From Aliiroseovarius sp. Z3 (GTDB taxonomy: Bacteria; Pseudomonadota; Alphaproteobacteria; Rhodobacterales; Rhodobacteraceae), in the NCBI RefSeq assembly GCF_029105185.1, contig NZ_JAFMZK010000003.1:124001-188000 (forward strand): a stretch of 64,000 nt of DNA. The letters are read 5' to 3'. Positions 47,617 to 56,600 of the stretch are shown in pieces. The notes below the pieces were generated by a model. It had not been told where the DNA came from. It saw only the letters and a program-made list of their open reading frames with translations, and did not search any database. Each line of letters opens with the position of its first letter. The first letter of the stretch is position 1. Made by a program: the position numbers and the translations under genes.

Positions 47617-48246
47617 CTATTTGTCTGAGGCATCAATGAAACATCCCACCCGGTCCGCCATCTGCGCCGGTGTCTCATCCCGCTTGAAAAAATCGGCAAA
47701 ACCAGTGTCGGGGAACATCAGATAGGTAAAGGTCGAATGATCTATCAGATAGTATTCTTCCTGACCCTCTTCCGGCTCTTGCTTGCGATAATAGGTCTTG
47801 TAGGCTTGGCTTGCGGCTTTCACCTGTTCGGGCGTGCCGGTCAGTCCGATCATGTCTTCGTGCATGTAGCTGGTGAAATCGGCCAAATGCTCGGGCGTAT
47901 CCCGCTCTGGGTCGATCGAGATGAACGCGGATTGCACGTCATAGCCACGATCCTGCAACAGGCGCATCGCCTCGGCATTACGTGCGTTGTCCAGCGGACA
48001 GACATCCGGGCAGAACGTGTAACCAAAGTATACCAGCGTCGGTTTTGTGATCACATCTTTGTCGGTCACCAGCTTGCCGGTTTCGTCGGTCAGCTCGAAC
48101 GACCCGCCGATGGATGCCACACCCGTACCAACAGTCCCGGCGCGGCATTGTGCAAACTTGTCAGCCTCGCCGGTTGTGACGTACCAGGTTGCGCCCAGCA
48201 AAGCTGCGACGGCAACGGCCGCGGTAACTGCATATACACGCATCAT
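47617..48246 (-). CDS. senC: SCO1/SenC copper chaperone (PrrC)
   Basis: 209 residues from ATG 48246, with AAGGAG upstream; the open frame to 48504 opposes regB and is rejected. One membrane anchor (VYAVTAAVAVAALLGATWYV) leads to a thioredoxin fold. Copper ligands are the two Cys of FCPDVCP and the His of LIDHSTFTYLM. It helps assemble the Cu-A or Cu-B site of cytochrome oxidase. Divergent from regB; regA lies 83 bases downstream. Confidence 0.94.
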   Translation of the reverse strand: MMRVYAVTAAVAVAALLGATWYVTTGEADKFAQCRAGTVGTGVASIGGSFELTDETGKLVTDKDVITKPTLVYFGYTFCPDVCPLDNARNAEAMRLLQDRGYDVQSAFISIDPERDTPEHLADFTSYMHEDMIGLTGTPEQVKAASQAYKTYYRKQEPEEGQEEYYLIDHSTFTYLMFPDTGFADFFKRDETPAQMADRVGCFIDASDK

Positions 48247-48338
48247 CGGCTTTCTCCTTGATCCTTCGTCGGCATTGATCGTCCTTTTGTGCAGGACTAA
48301 CAAGGGACCAGAATGACGCAACCCAAAACCAGCAAGCG

Positions 48339-49766
48339 ATGGATCACATGATCGAGAATAGCACAGGCCCTTTGAACCATCGCATGTTTCACGACGATGG
48401 CGAAATGTTGCCCGGTCGCTGGGTCCGCCTTCGCACATTGGTGGTGCTGCGCTGGGCGGCCATTTTCGGGCAGATCGCCGCCATAATAGTGTCGATCTTT
48501 GCATTCTCGCTGAACATCCCGCTTGGCTGGGCAGCCGTTGCGGTTGGGCTGGCGGTGATCGCCAATCTGGTCTCGCTCGCCGTGTTTCCCAAGAATGCGC
48601 GTCTGAATGAGCGGGACGCGACAGGGATGCTTTTGTTCGACACGCTGCAGCTGGCTTTCATGGTGTTCCTGACGGGCGGGCTGCACAACCCGTTCATGGT
48701 GTTGATCGTGGCACCTGTCACGGTGGCCGCGACCGCCCTGTCCACGCGTGCGACCGTGATCGTCGGCAGTGTTGCGATTGCCGCCACAACGGCGGTTGCA
48801 GATTTCAACATCCCTTTGCACACCTATGACGGTGTAACCGTGCTTATGCCCGATCTGTTCGTGTTCGGCATCTGGGTCGCCGTGGTCACTTCAATCGGCT
48901 TCGTGGGCCTTTACACACGCCGCATCTCGTCCGAGATGCGGTCGATGTCCGAGGCCCTTCTGGCCACACAGATGGCCCTGTCCCGCGAACAGAAGTTGAC
49001 CGATCTTGGCGGTGTCGTGGCCGCCGCCGCGCACGAACTTGGCACGCCGCTGGCCACCATCAAGCTGGCCGCATCCGAGCTTGTCGATGAGCTGGACAAT
49101 CAGGCGGATCTGCGCGACGACGCCGCCCTGATTGGCCAACAGGCTGACCGATGCCGGGATATTCTTCAGTCGATGGGCCGGGCAGGCAAGGACGACATGC
49201 TGATGAAAAGCGTGCCCCTTGTGACACTGGTGGAAGAGGCCGCCGAACCCCATGCAGATCGTGGCAAGGCGCTGGAAATCTCGGTCGTGTCGCAGCTCAA
49301 CGATCCGTCGGACGAACCTGTCGTCGCGCGTCGGCCCGAGGTCATCCATGGCCTGCGCAACCTGATTCAGAATGCGGTCGATTTCGCGACAACGACAGTC
49401 TGGATCGAAATTGATTGGACCGAAGCTGAGATCAAGCTGCGGATCATTGACGATGGTCGCGGCTATGCCCCGCAAGTAATCGGCTGGATCGGGGATCCTT
49501 TCATACGCGGCAAGAAACCCGCGCAGGACAAGGGTCAGCGGCGTGGATACAAAGGGATGGGGCTGGGGCTGTTCATCGCCAAGGCCCTGCTGGAACGGAC
49601 CGGCGCCAAACTGAGTTTTGCCAACGGAACCGAACCGTACACTGGCCGACCGCACCCGCGCGAGAAATCAGGCGCCATTGCACAGGTCATCTGGCCCCGC
49701 ATCGCCGGGGGGATCGAACAAAAACCAACCGAAGGCGGGCTGGGCGACAACATCCCGTTTCGGTGA
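48339..49766 (+). CDS. regB: Redox sensor histidine kinase RegB (PrrB/ActS)
   Basis: 475 residues. Six membrane helices occupy about 33-195. The quinone-linked motif GGLHNPF lies at 113-119. H-box AAAHELGTPLATIKL gives H232. The redox-active Cys of RegB is C272 in ADRCRDILQSMG. N, G1 and G2 boxes are NLIQNAVDF, IIDDGRGY and GMGLGLFIAK. It phosphorylates RegA when quinone and Cys are reduced. Divergent from senC with a 92-base shared promoter. Confidence 0.97.
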   Translation: MDHMIENSTGPLNHRMFHDDGEMLPGRWVRLRTLVVLRWAAIFGQIAAIIVSIFAFSLNIPLGWAAVAVGLAVIANLVSLAVFPKNARLNERDATGMLLFDTLQLAFMVFLTGGLHNPFMVLIVAPVTVAATALSTRATVIVGSVAIAATTAVADFNIPLHTYDGVTVLMPDLFVFGIWVAVVTSIGFVGLYTRRISSEMRSMSEALLATQMALSREQKLTDLGGVVAAAAHELGTPLATIKLAASELVDELDNQADLRDDAALIGQQADRCRDILQSMGRAGKDDMLMKSVPLVTLVEEAAEPHADRGKALEISVVSQLNDPSDEPVVARRPEVIHGLRNLIQNAVDFATTTVWIEIDWTEAEIKLRIIDDGRGYAPQVIGWIGDPFIRGKKPAQDKGQRRGYKGMGLGLFIAKALLERTGAKLSFANGTEPYTGRPHPREKSGAIAQVIWPRIAGGIEQKPTEGGLGDNIPFR

Positions 49767-49778
49767 CGTCGCCAACAG

Positions 49779-49793
49779 TTAAACCTTCATTAA
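49779..49793. promoter_or_regulatory. CtrA-type site TTAA-N7-TTAA
   Basis: TTAA, seven bases (ACCTTCA), TTAA, and then CC. This equals the full CtrA consensus. It lies 59 bases before the PAS-protein ATG. It was the only TTAA-N7-TTAA I found in the intergenic stretches I scanned. Confidence 0.6.
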
Positions 49794-49852
49794 CCAACCC
49801 GTGATTAGGTTGCCTGACTGCCAGATCCGGCGCAACGGGTGCGTCGGGGCAG

Positions 49853-51448
49853 ATGGGTGCGCCTATGTTTAATACATTGCTTGTAATCGGTGTTGTCCTT
49901 GTCGCATTTCTGATCGCCTTCGTTGCGCTTCTGTCCCTGTCCTGGGTGGACGCGCGGCGGCGCAAAAGCCTGCGTGATGATGCCTTCACCTCTGATGGCC
50001 AGTTGGTGTTTCTGTTCGACGACGAAACCCTGTGCGACGCCACATCAGCTGCGCGTCAAATGATGCTGGCCGGTCGACCCGCCGGACAAGAAACGGATTG
50101 GCAGCGGTTTGCACAGCTGCTTCAAAACCGCTTTCCCGATCTGACGAAGCATATGGGCGATCTGGCCGATCTGGGCACGCTGTCCCTGACCTCTGCCGAT
50201 GGCACCAACCGGATAGTTGCAGAATGGCGCAATGGTCTGGCCCGGATTGAGCTTATCGATAATGAAAACCACACCCCCAACAAAGCAGTGGACCAGTTGA
50301 GCTTGGACGCAATGCAGCACGAACTTGCAAGCCTGCGCGCCACGTCCGAGCACCTGCCGCTGATGGTCTGGCGCGAGGACGAAGACGGAACCATCACTTG
50401 GGCCAACAAATCCTATCTGGATCTGGCTGAGAAGATGCGCGATCCGGCCGATCAGGCAGCATGGCCACCGCATAAAGTTTTCCAGCGGGGGACGTTGGTG
50501 GATGTCGATGATCTGCCCCAGCCCGGACGCATGGCGATCCAGCTCCCGGATGATGAAACACGGCGCTGGTTTGATCTACATGACGCAGAATTGGGCAAGG
50601 ATAGGCTCTATACTGCAATTCCTGCCGATCGGGTTGTGCAGGCGGAAACTTCGCGCAACGAGTTTATTACAACTCTGACCAAAACCTTTGCGCATCTGCC
50701 CATTGGTCTTGCCATCTTCGACCGCAAGCGGCAGCTGACGCTGTTCAATCCCGCGCTTACCGATCTGATCGCCCTGCCGGTGGATTTCCTTGTCGGACGG
50801 CCAACCCTGTCCAGCTTTCTGGACCGTCTGCGCGAGAAACGCATGATGCCCGAGCCGAAAGATTATATTTCGTGGCGGCAGCGAATGTCTGATCTGGAAG
50901 CAGCGGCGGTAAATGGCACCTATGAAGAAACATGGTCGCTTCCCACCGGTCAGACCTATCGCGTCACGGGACGGCCCCACCCGGACGGCGCGGTTGCATT
51001 TCTGTTTGAAGACATCAGCGCAGAGATATCCCTGACCCGTCGCTTTCGGGCCGAGCTTGAGATGGGTCAGGCCGCGCTGGACAGCCTTGACGACGCCGTT
51101 GCAATCTTCAACGCTGGCGGCGTTCTGGCCATGTCCAACAAAGCCTATAGCGTATTATGGCAGGACGACCCGTCGACCACTTTGGGCGATGTCAATCTTG
51201 GGGATGCCGTCAAGACATGGCGCAAGGTCTGTGCAGACACGCCGCTTTGGCGGCAACTCAAAGAGTTCGTTGCCACCAACGCTGAGCGTGAGGCGTGGAG
51301 CGAGTCCGTGATGTTGTCTAATGGCCAGATGCTGACCTGCTCGGTCACTCCGATGATGCGCGGCGCAACAATGGTTCGGTTCACGACTGCGGCAACATCG
51401 GTGCAGGCAACACCGCCCGCGGAAAAGTTCCTGACGGCTGGCGTGTGA
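49853..51448 (+). CDS. Membrane-anchored PAS-domain protein without kinase domain (possible DivL relative)
   Basis: 531 residues. An N-terminal helix (FNTLLVIGVVLVAFLIAFVALL) is followed by an N-terminal sensory region and three PAS-like segments. They start near LMVWREDEDGTITWANKSYL, FAHLPIGLAIFDRKRQLTLF and LDSLDDAVAIFNAGGVLAMS. The protein stops about 25 residues after the last; no H-box or ATPase domain exists in this frame or in the 41 bases before tsaE. Position before tsaE and the CtrA site suggest the cell-cycle protein DivL, with the kinase part lost. ATG 49865 is an alternative start. Confidence 0.72.
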   Translation: MGAPMFNTLLVIGVVLVAFLIAFVALLSLSWVDARRRKSLRDDAFTSDGQLVFLFDDETLCDATSAARQMMLAGRPAGQETDWQRFAQLLQNRFPDLTKHMGDLADLGTLSLTSADGTNRIVAEWRNGLARIELIDNENHTPNKAVDQLSLDAMQHELASLRATSEHLPLMVWREDEDGTITWANKSYLDLAEKMRDPADQAAWPPHKVFQRGTLVDVDDLPQPGRMAIQLPDDETRRWFDLHDAELGKDRLYTAIPADRVVQAETSRNEFITTLTKTFAHLPIGLAIFDRKRQLTLFNPALTDLIALPVDFLVGRPTLSSFLDRLREKRMMPEPKDYISWRQRMSDLEAAAVNGTYEETWSLPTGQTYRVTGRPHPDGAVAFLFEDISAEISLTRRFRAELEMGQAALDSLDDAVAIFNAGGVLAMSNKAYSVLWQDDPSTTLGDVNLGDAVKTWRKVCADTPLWRQLKEFVATNAEREAWSESVMLSNGQMLTCSVTPMMRGATMVRFTTAATSVQATPPAEKFLTAGV

Positions 51449-51489
51449 TCGGGCTTGCGTCACCCTGACAGAGGGATAAAACTCCTGCC

Positions 51490-51987
51490 ATGTCGCAGGC
51501 GTTTTCTCATCAAGCTCTCTTTCCCTCACCGGATCACACCCGAAAATTTGCGGAAAACCTGTCGGCATCCCTGCACAGCGGCGATGTAATCCTGTTGGAA
51601 GGCGGAATTGGCGCCGGAAAGACCCATTTCGCCCGTTCACTCATACAAGCATTGCAAGCCAAATCAGGCCGCGTCGAGGATGTTCCCTCGCCGACATTCA
51701 CGCTGGTTCAAACTTATGACGTTGAACCATCCGAGGTATGGCACGCCGACCTTTACCGCCTGTCTCATCCCGACGAGATCGAAGAACTGGGCCTGACGCA
51801 GGCTTTCGACGATGGCATCTGCCTTGTCGAATGGCCCGATCGGCTGGGTGATCTGTGGCCTGAAAACGCCTTGCTCATGTCATTTGAGATCGAAGAAACT
51901 TCTGATCACCAGGATCAACGCGTGATCACATATTCCGGCGACAAAGACCTGTGGCAGCGCCGCGTTCTGGACGCGCTGCCGTCATGA
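51490..51987 (+). CDS. tsaE: tRNA t6A biosynthesis ATPase TsaE
   Basis: 165 residues. Walker A is LEGGIGAGKTHFARSLIQAL; then DVPSPTFTLVQTYDV, VWHADLYRLSHPDEIEELGL, and GICLVEWPDRLGDLWP, all TsaE landmarks. It supports TsaD-TsaB in t6A synthesis. The stop overlaps amgK (ATGA). Confidence 0.95.
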   Translation: MSQAFSHQALFPSPDHTRKFAENLSASLHSGDVILLEGGIGAGKTHFARSLIQALQAKSGRVEDVPSPTFTLVQTYDVEPSEVWHADLYRLSHPDEIEELGLTQAFDDGICLVEWPDRLGDLWPENALLMSFEIEETSDHQDQRVITYSGDKDLWQRRVLDALPS

Positions 51988-52997
51988 TGGCGCGCGCGCA
52001 ACAAAGGATACAGTTTTTAACGGATGCCGACTGGCAGTCTGCATCTGCTTCACCCATCTCTGGCGATGCCTCCGCACGCTCATATCAGAGACTAACACAC
52101 CCTGAAACAAAGCAAACGGCGATCCTGATGGACGCTCCGACAGATCGCAATGGATCGTCTGCGCCCTTTCTGTCAGTCGCACGATATCTAACAAAGGCGG
52201 GCCTGTCGGCACCCGACATCTTCGCCCAGGATCTTGAGGCGGGTTTCCTGCTGCTCGAAGATCTTGGCGACGCGCTTTTCGCAAGTGTGATCACAAAAGA
52301 TGCGGCGCAAGAGCAACCACTTTATGAAGCCGCCGTTCACGTGATCTGCCGACTGCATGAACACCCAAACCCAAACCTGCCGCTTTATGGTCCTACACAG
52401 ATGGCCCAGGCAACGGACCTGGCATTTCTGTATTATCGGACCACGCCGACCAGGACTCTCACCCACAACGCGCGGCGCGCGATTGACCAGTTAAACGAGC
52501 ACCTGTCGCAGTTCGACGAATTCAACTGCGTCTCCCTGCGCGATTTCCATGCCGAGAACCTGATCTGGCTTCCAGACCGGATAGCAGACGCGCGCGTTGG
52601 CCTTCTGGATTTCCAGGACGCCGTGCGAACGCATCCCGCCTATGACCTGATGTCGCTGATCCGGGATGCCCGTCGCGACGTATCGCCCAACCTGGAAGAC
52701 CATCTGATATCGAAATTCTGCCAAATCAAAGGCTATGACGAGGTGTCCTTTCGGGCTGAGGCTGCGTTGATCTCGGCCCAGCGTAACCTGCGCATTCTGG
52801 GCATCTTCGCCCGCTTGTCGCGCGTGATGATGAAACCCCATTACGTTAACCTGATCCCGCGGGTCTGGGCGCATTTGCAGACCGACTTGTCACACCCATC
52901 ACTTGCAAAGCTGTCCGCGACACTGACCCCGCTTCTTAACCCGCCAACCCCGACCTTTCTGCAAACGCTGAGGGCACCATGCCAACCGCCGCAATGA
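51984..52997 (+). CDS. amgK: N-acetylmuramate/N-acetylglucosamine kinase AmgK
   Basis: 337 residues from ATG 51984. APH fold: SGDASARSYQRL, LLLEDLGDALFA, catalytic SLRDFHAENLIWLPD and metal-binding VGLLDFQDAVRTHPAYDLMSL. The neighbour MurU and this fold point to the anomeric sugar kinase of the cell-wall recycling bypass (MurNAc to MurNAc-1-P). It overlaps murU by 19 bases. Confidence 0.9.
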   Translation: MMARAQQRIQFLTDADWQSASASPISGDASARSYQRLTHPETKQTAILMDAPTDRNGSSAPFLSVARYLTKAGLSAPDIFAQDLEAGFLLLEDLGDALFASVITKDAAQEQPLYEAAVHVICRLHEHPNPNLPLYGPTQMAQATDLAFLYYRTTPTRTLTHNARRAIDQLNEHLSQFDEFNCVSLRDFHAENLIWLPDRIADARVGLLDFQDAVRTHPAYDLMSLIRDARRDVSPNLEDHLISKFCQIKGYDEVSFRAEAALISAQRNLRILGIFARLSRVMMKPHYVNLIPRVWAHLQTDLSHPSLAKLSATLTPLLNPPTPTFLQTLRAPCQPPQ

Positions 52998-53671
52998 TCT
53001 TCGCAGCCGGTCGCGGCACGCGCATGGGCACATTGACCCAAACGCTTCCGAAACCGATGATCCCGGTGGCGGGCAAACCGCTGATCGACCATGCACTTGC
53101 CCTTGCCGACGACAGCCCGATCGAGCGTGTCGTCATCAACCTGCATCATCTGGGCGACCAGATCGCCAATCATCTTGGGCACCGGGACATCCGGTTTTCC
53201 AATGAAGACGGTCAGTTGCTTGAAACCGGAGGCGGGCTGAAAAAGGCTCTAACCTTGCTTGAAAGCGATGTTGTGATCACGTTGAACTCCGATGCCGTCT
53301 GGACCGGGCCAAACCCGATTCAATCCCTGCTTGCGGCTTGGGATCCAGATAGGATGGACGCGCTTTTGATGCTGGTGGCGCCGGAAAACGCCATCGGGCA
53401 CAAGGGCGCGGGTGATTTTCTGAAGGCAGAGGACGGAATGCTTCGTCGCGGCGCGGGCCTGACCTATACCGGGTGCCAGATTATCAAGACCGACCCTGTC
53501 GCGGCCGTCGCCGAGGATGTATTCTCGCTCAACACCGTATGGGATCAGTTGCTGGAAAACAGGCGTCTGTTTGGAATCGAACATCACGGACGCTGGTGCG
53601 ATGTTGGCCACCCGGAGGGGATCACCCTTGCGGAAACCATGCTGAGGGATGCCAATGTTCGATCCGTCTGA
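52979..53671 (+). CDS. murU: N-acetylmuramate-1-phosphate uridylyltransferase MurU
   Basis: 230 residues of the nucleotidyltransferase fold. The nucleotide motif is MIFAAGRGTRMGTLTQTLPKPMIPVAGKPLIDH in parts, with VITLNSDAVWTGPN for metal binding and the late HHGRWCDVGHPEGI. It makes UDP-MurNAc from MurNAc-1-P and UTP, completing the recycling bypass with AmgK. GAGG precedes the ATG. Overlaps addB. Confidence 0.92.
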   Translation: MPTAAMIFAAGRGTRMGTLTQTLPKPMIPVAGKPLIDHALALADDSPIERVVINLHHLGDQIANHLGHRDIRFSNEDGQLLETGGGLKKALTLLESDVVITLNSDAVWTGPNPIQSLLAAWDPDRMDALLMLVAPENAIGHKGAGDFLKAEDGMLRRGAGLTYTGCQIIKTDPVAAVAEDVFSLNTVWDQLLENRRLFGIEHHGRWCDVGHPEGITLAETMLRDANVRSV

Positions 53672-56600
53672 CACCCCACGCATCTTCGGCACGCCGCTGG
53701 GTGTCGACTTCCCGAAAGCCCTGGTCACCGGCATCTTGCAACGCATTGCGCCCACCAATCCGGAGGATCTGGCGCGCGTCGAAGTGTTTGTGAACACGAG
53801 CCGGATGCAATCCCGTGTCCGCTCATTGTTTGACGGGCAGACGCTGTTCCTGCCACGCATCCGCCTGATCACCGATCTGGCCCGCGATCCGGCATTGCAC
53901 GAGGTGCCGCTGCCGGTGCCGCCCCTACGACGACGGTTGGAACTGCGCCAGCTTATCGCCGCCCTTCTGGAGCGAGAGCCGGATCTTGCCCCAAAAACAG
54001 CCGCCTTTGATCTTGCCGACAGCCTGGCCGATCTGATGGATGAGATGCACAGCGAAGGCGTGCATCCGCGAAACCTTCAGGCGCTTGATGTAGGCGAGAT
54101 GTCTGAGCATTGGGCGCGGAGCCTTAAGTTCATCGCGCTGGTCGAACACTATTTCGACCATGAAACATTGGACCTGCCCGACGTCGAAACACGCCAACGC
54201 ATGGTGGTCGAGGCGACCATCGCAAAATGGCGCGCGCATCCACCAGAACATCCTGTATTGATCGCAGGCTCGACCGGGTCACGGGGGGCAACGGCGCTTT
54301 TGATGGAAGCGGCTGCGTCCTTGCCATTGGGTGCCGTGATCGTGCCGGGCTTTGATTACGATATGCCAGATCAGACTTGGGCAGAGTTAGACAATGATTT
54401 TTCGACTCAGGATCATCCACAATATCGGTTCGCGCACTTACTGCAACGCGTCGGCCTGATATCATCCGATGTGATGCGCTGGACGTCGGACGCACCGCCC
54501 GCGCCCGAGCGCAATCGGCTGGTCTCACTCGCCTTGCGCCCGGCGCCCGTGACAGACCAATGGCAGGTTGAGGGCAAGGCGTTTCAAGGCATCGAGGCGG
54601 CAACCGAAAACCTAACCCTGATCGAAACCCGCACCCCGCGGGCAGAGGCATTGGCGATCGCCACCGTGCTGCGTCGATCGGTTCAGGATGGCAGGTCTGT
54701 GGCCTTGATCACCCCGGATCGAAATCTGACCCGGCAGGTGGCGGCCGCGCTGGACCGCTGGCGGATCGTTCCTGATGACAGCGCCGGGCGCCCGCTTGCC
54801 CTGTCAGCGCCGGGGCGATTGCTGCGCCAGTCCGCACAGCTTCTGTGTGAAGAAACGAGCGGCGAAATGCTGCTGGCCTTGTTGAAACACCCGTTGACCC
54901 ACAGCACCGCGGGCACACGGGGCGACCACCTGCGCTGGACCCGCGACCTTGAGCTGGACGTCCTGCGCGGGCGGTATGCGCCGCCAAATGCGGCGGCGTT
55001 GACCGATTGGGCCTCCAAATTCCCCGATGAACCCGCACGCGCCATTTGGGCCAACTGGGTCGTTGAAACATTTCTGAACAAGATGCAGCAGGGTGAGCAT
55101 TCACTGACGTCTCTGGTTGCTTGGCATCGAAGCCTGACCGAACAGATTGCGCGCGGCTGTGCGCAAGAAGGAACGGGTGAACTGTGGGAGCAATCTGCAG
55201 GACAAAAGGCGCTTGAAGCAGTCTCTGATCTTGCAGAAAATGCAGAATTCGGCGGGCAACTATCGGCACCGGACTATCGCGATCTGCTGGTATCCGTTCT
55301 AAACGCTGGTGTGGTGCGCGACCCCATTACCCCGCATCCCGGTGTAATGTTCTGGGGCACGCTTGAGGCGCGCGTCCAGGGCGCGCATCGTGTCATTCTG
55401 GCGGGGCTAAACGACGGAACATGGCCCGAACTTCCCGGCCCTGATCCATGGTTGAACCGAAAGATGCGGATGGACGCCGGGCTGTTGTTGCCGGAACGTC
55501 GCATTGGCCTGTCCGCGCACGATTTTCAACAAGCCATCGCAACGGCCGAGGTCTTTTTGACCCGGTCCACCCGCGACGAAGACAGCCAGACCATTCCGTC
55601 GCGCTGGCTGAACCGTTTGTGCAACCTGATGGGCGGCATGTCCGAGGCCGGCGAAGAAGCGCTTTGGGAAATGCGCAACCGGGGCGCTAAGTGGTCAGAT
55701 CTGGCAGAGCGGCTGGACGCAGCCCAGGAACCGGTCGCACCTGAGCCACGCCCATCACCCGCACCCCCGGTCTCAGCTCGGCCCACGGCGCTTTCGGTAA
55801 CGGGGGTAACGAAGCTGATCCGCGACCCCTATGCGGTTTATGCCGACAAAGTGCTGCATCTCAGGCCGCTTGACCCAGTGCGCCAAACCGCTGATGCGCG
55901 CATCCGTGGCACGGTTCTACACCGCGTTTTCGAACGCTACGTCGCAGAGGCTGTGCAGACAGACGATCACACTGCGGAAACCGCGCGCCTGATGAACATC
56001 GCCGAAGACGTTCTGGAAGAACACGTACCGTGGCCCGCCACGCGTATCCTTTGGCTGACCCGGATCGGTCGCGTCGCCGACTGGTTCGTCGCCGAGGAGC
56101 GGGACCGGCGCGCCAAAGCGCACAATCTGGCCAACGAAGTCTGGGGCGAGGCTGTGTTTGACGACATCGGCTTCACCCTTCGTGCCAAGGCGGATCGGAT
56201 AGATCAGCGCCATGACGGGCAGCTGGAGATTTACGATTACAAATCCGGCCAGCCGCCATCCGAGAAGATGCAAAAGCACTATGACAAGCAACTGTTGCTA
56301 GAGGCTGTGATTGCCAAGTTGGGCGGGTTTAGAGACATATCCGCCGCACCGGTAGCGAGCGTTGCCTATATCGGCCTGACCCCACAAGAAACGAAACCCG
56401 TGCTGCTGACACCTGAAGAAATCGACGTGATTCAGAATGAGCTGCTGATCCTGATCCAAGCCTATCACAGCCCGGATCAAGGCTTTACCGCGCGGCGAGC
56501 GGTGCACAAACAGCGGTTTGATGGTGATTATGATCACCTTGCCCGCTTCGGCGAATGGGACGACAGCGCAGAGCCGGTGACGTTACGGGTGGGGCAATGA
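53655..56600 (+). CDS. addB: Double-strand-break repair nuclease AddB
   Basis: 981 residues from ATG 53655, which has GAGGG at good spacing; ATG 53649 is too close to it. The alphaproteobacterial AddB pattern shows an inactivated helicase body and a C-terminal PD-(D/E)xK nuclease: GTVLHRVFERYVAE, then LEIYDYKSGQPPSEKMQKHYDKQL in parts. No Cys cluster surrounds the nuclease, so the iron-sulfur site of Bacillus AddB is absent. The stop overlaps addA (ATGA). Confidence 0.94.
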   Translation: MFDPSDTPRIFGTPLGVDFPKALVTGILQRIAPTNPEDLARVEVFVNTSRMQSRVRSLFDGQTLFLPRIRLITDLARDPALHEVPLPVPPLRRRLELRQLIAALLEREPDLAPKTAAFDLADSLADLMDEMHSEGVHPRNLQALDVGEMSEHWARSLKFIALVEHYFDHETLDLPDVETRQRMVVEATIAKWRAHPPEHPVLIAGSTGSRGATALLMEAAASLPLGAVIVPGFDYDMPDQTWAELDNDFSTQDHPQYRFAHLLQRVGLISSDVMRWTSDAPPAPERNRLVSLALRPAPVTDQWQVEGKAFQGIEAATENLTLIETRTPRAEALAIATVLRRSVQDGRSVALITPDRNLTRQVAAALDRWRIVPDDSAGRPLALSAPGRLLRQSAQLLCEETSGEMLLALLKHPLTHSTAGTRGDHLRWTRDLELDVLRGRYAPPNAAALTDWASKFPDEPARAIWANWVVETFLNKMQQGEHSLTSLVAWHRSLTEQIARGCAQEGTGELWEQSAGQKALEAVSDLAENAEFGGQLSAPDYRDLLVSVLNAGVVRDPITPHPGVMFWGTLEARVQGAHRVILAGLNDGTWPELPGPDPWLNRKMRMDAGLLLPERRIGLSAHDFQQAIATAEVFLTRSTRDEDSQTIPSRWLNRLCNLMGGMSEAGEEALWEMRNRGAKWSDLAERLDAAQEPVAPEPRPSPAPPVSARPTALSVTGVTKLIRDPYAVYADKVLHLRPLDPVRQTADARIRGTVLHRVFERYVAEAVQTDDHTAETARLMNIAEDVLEEHVPWPATRILWLTRIGRVADWFVAEERDRRAKAHNLANEVWGEAVFDDIGFTLRAKADRIDQRHDGQLEIYDYKSGQPPSEKMQKHYDKQLLLEAVIAKLGGFRDISAAPVASVAYIGLTPQETKPVLLTPEEIDVIQNELLILIQAYHSPDQGFTARRAVHKQRFDGDYDHLARFGEWDDSAEPVTLRVGQ

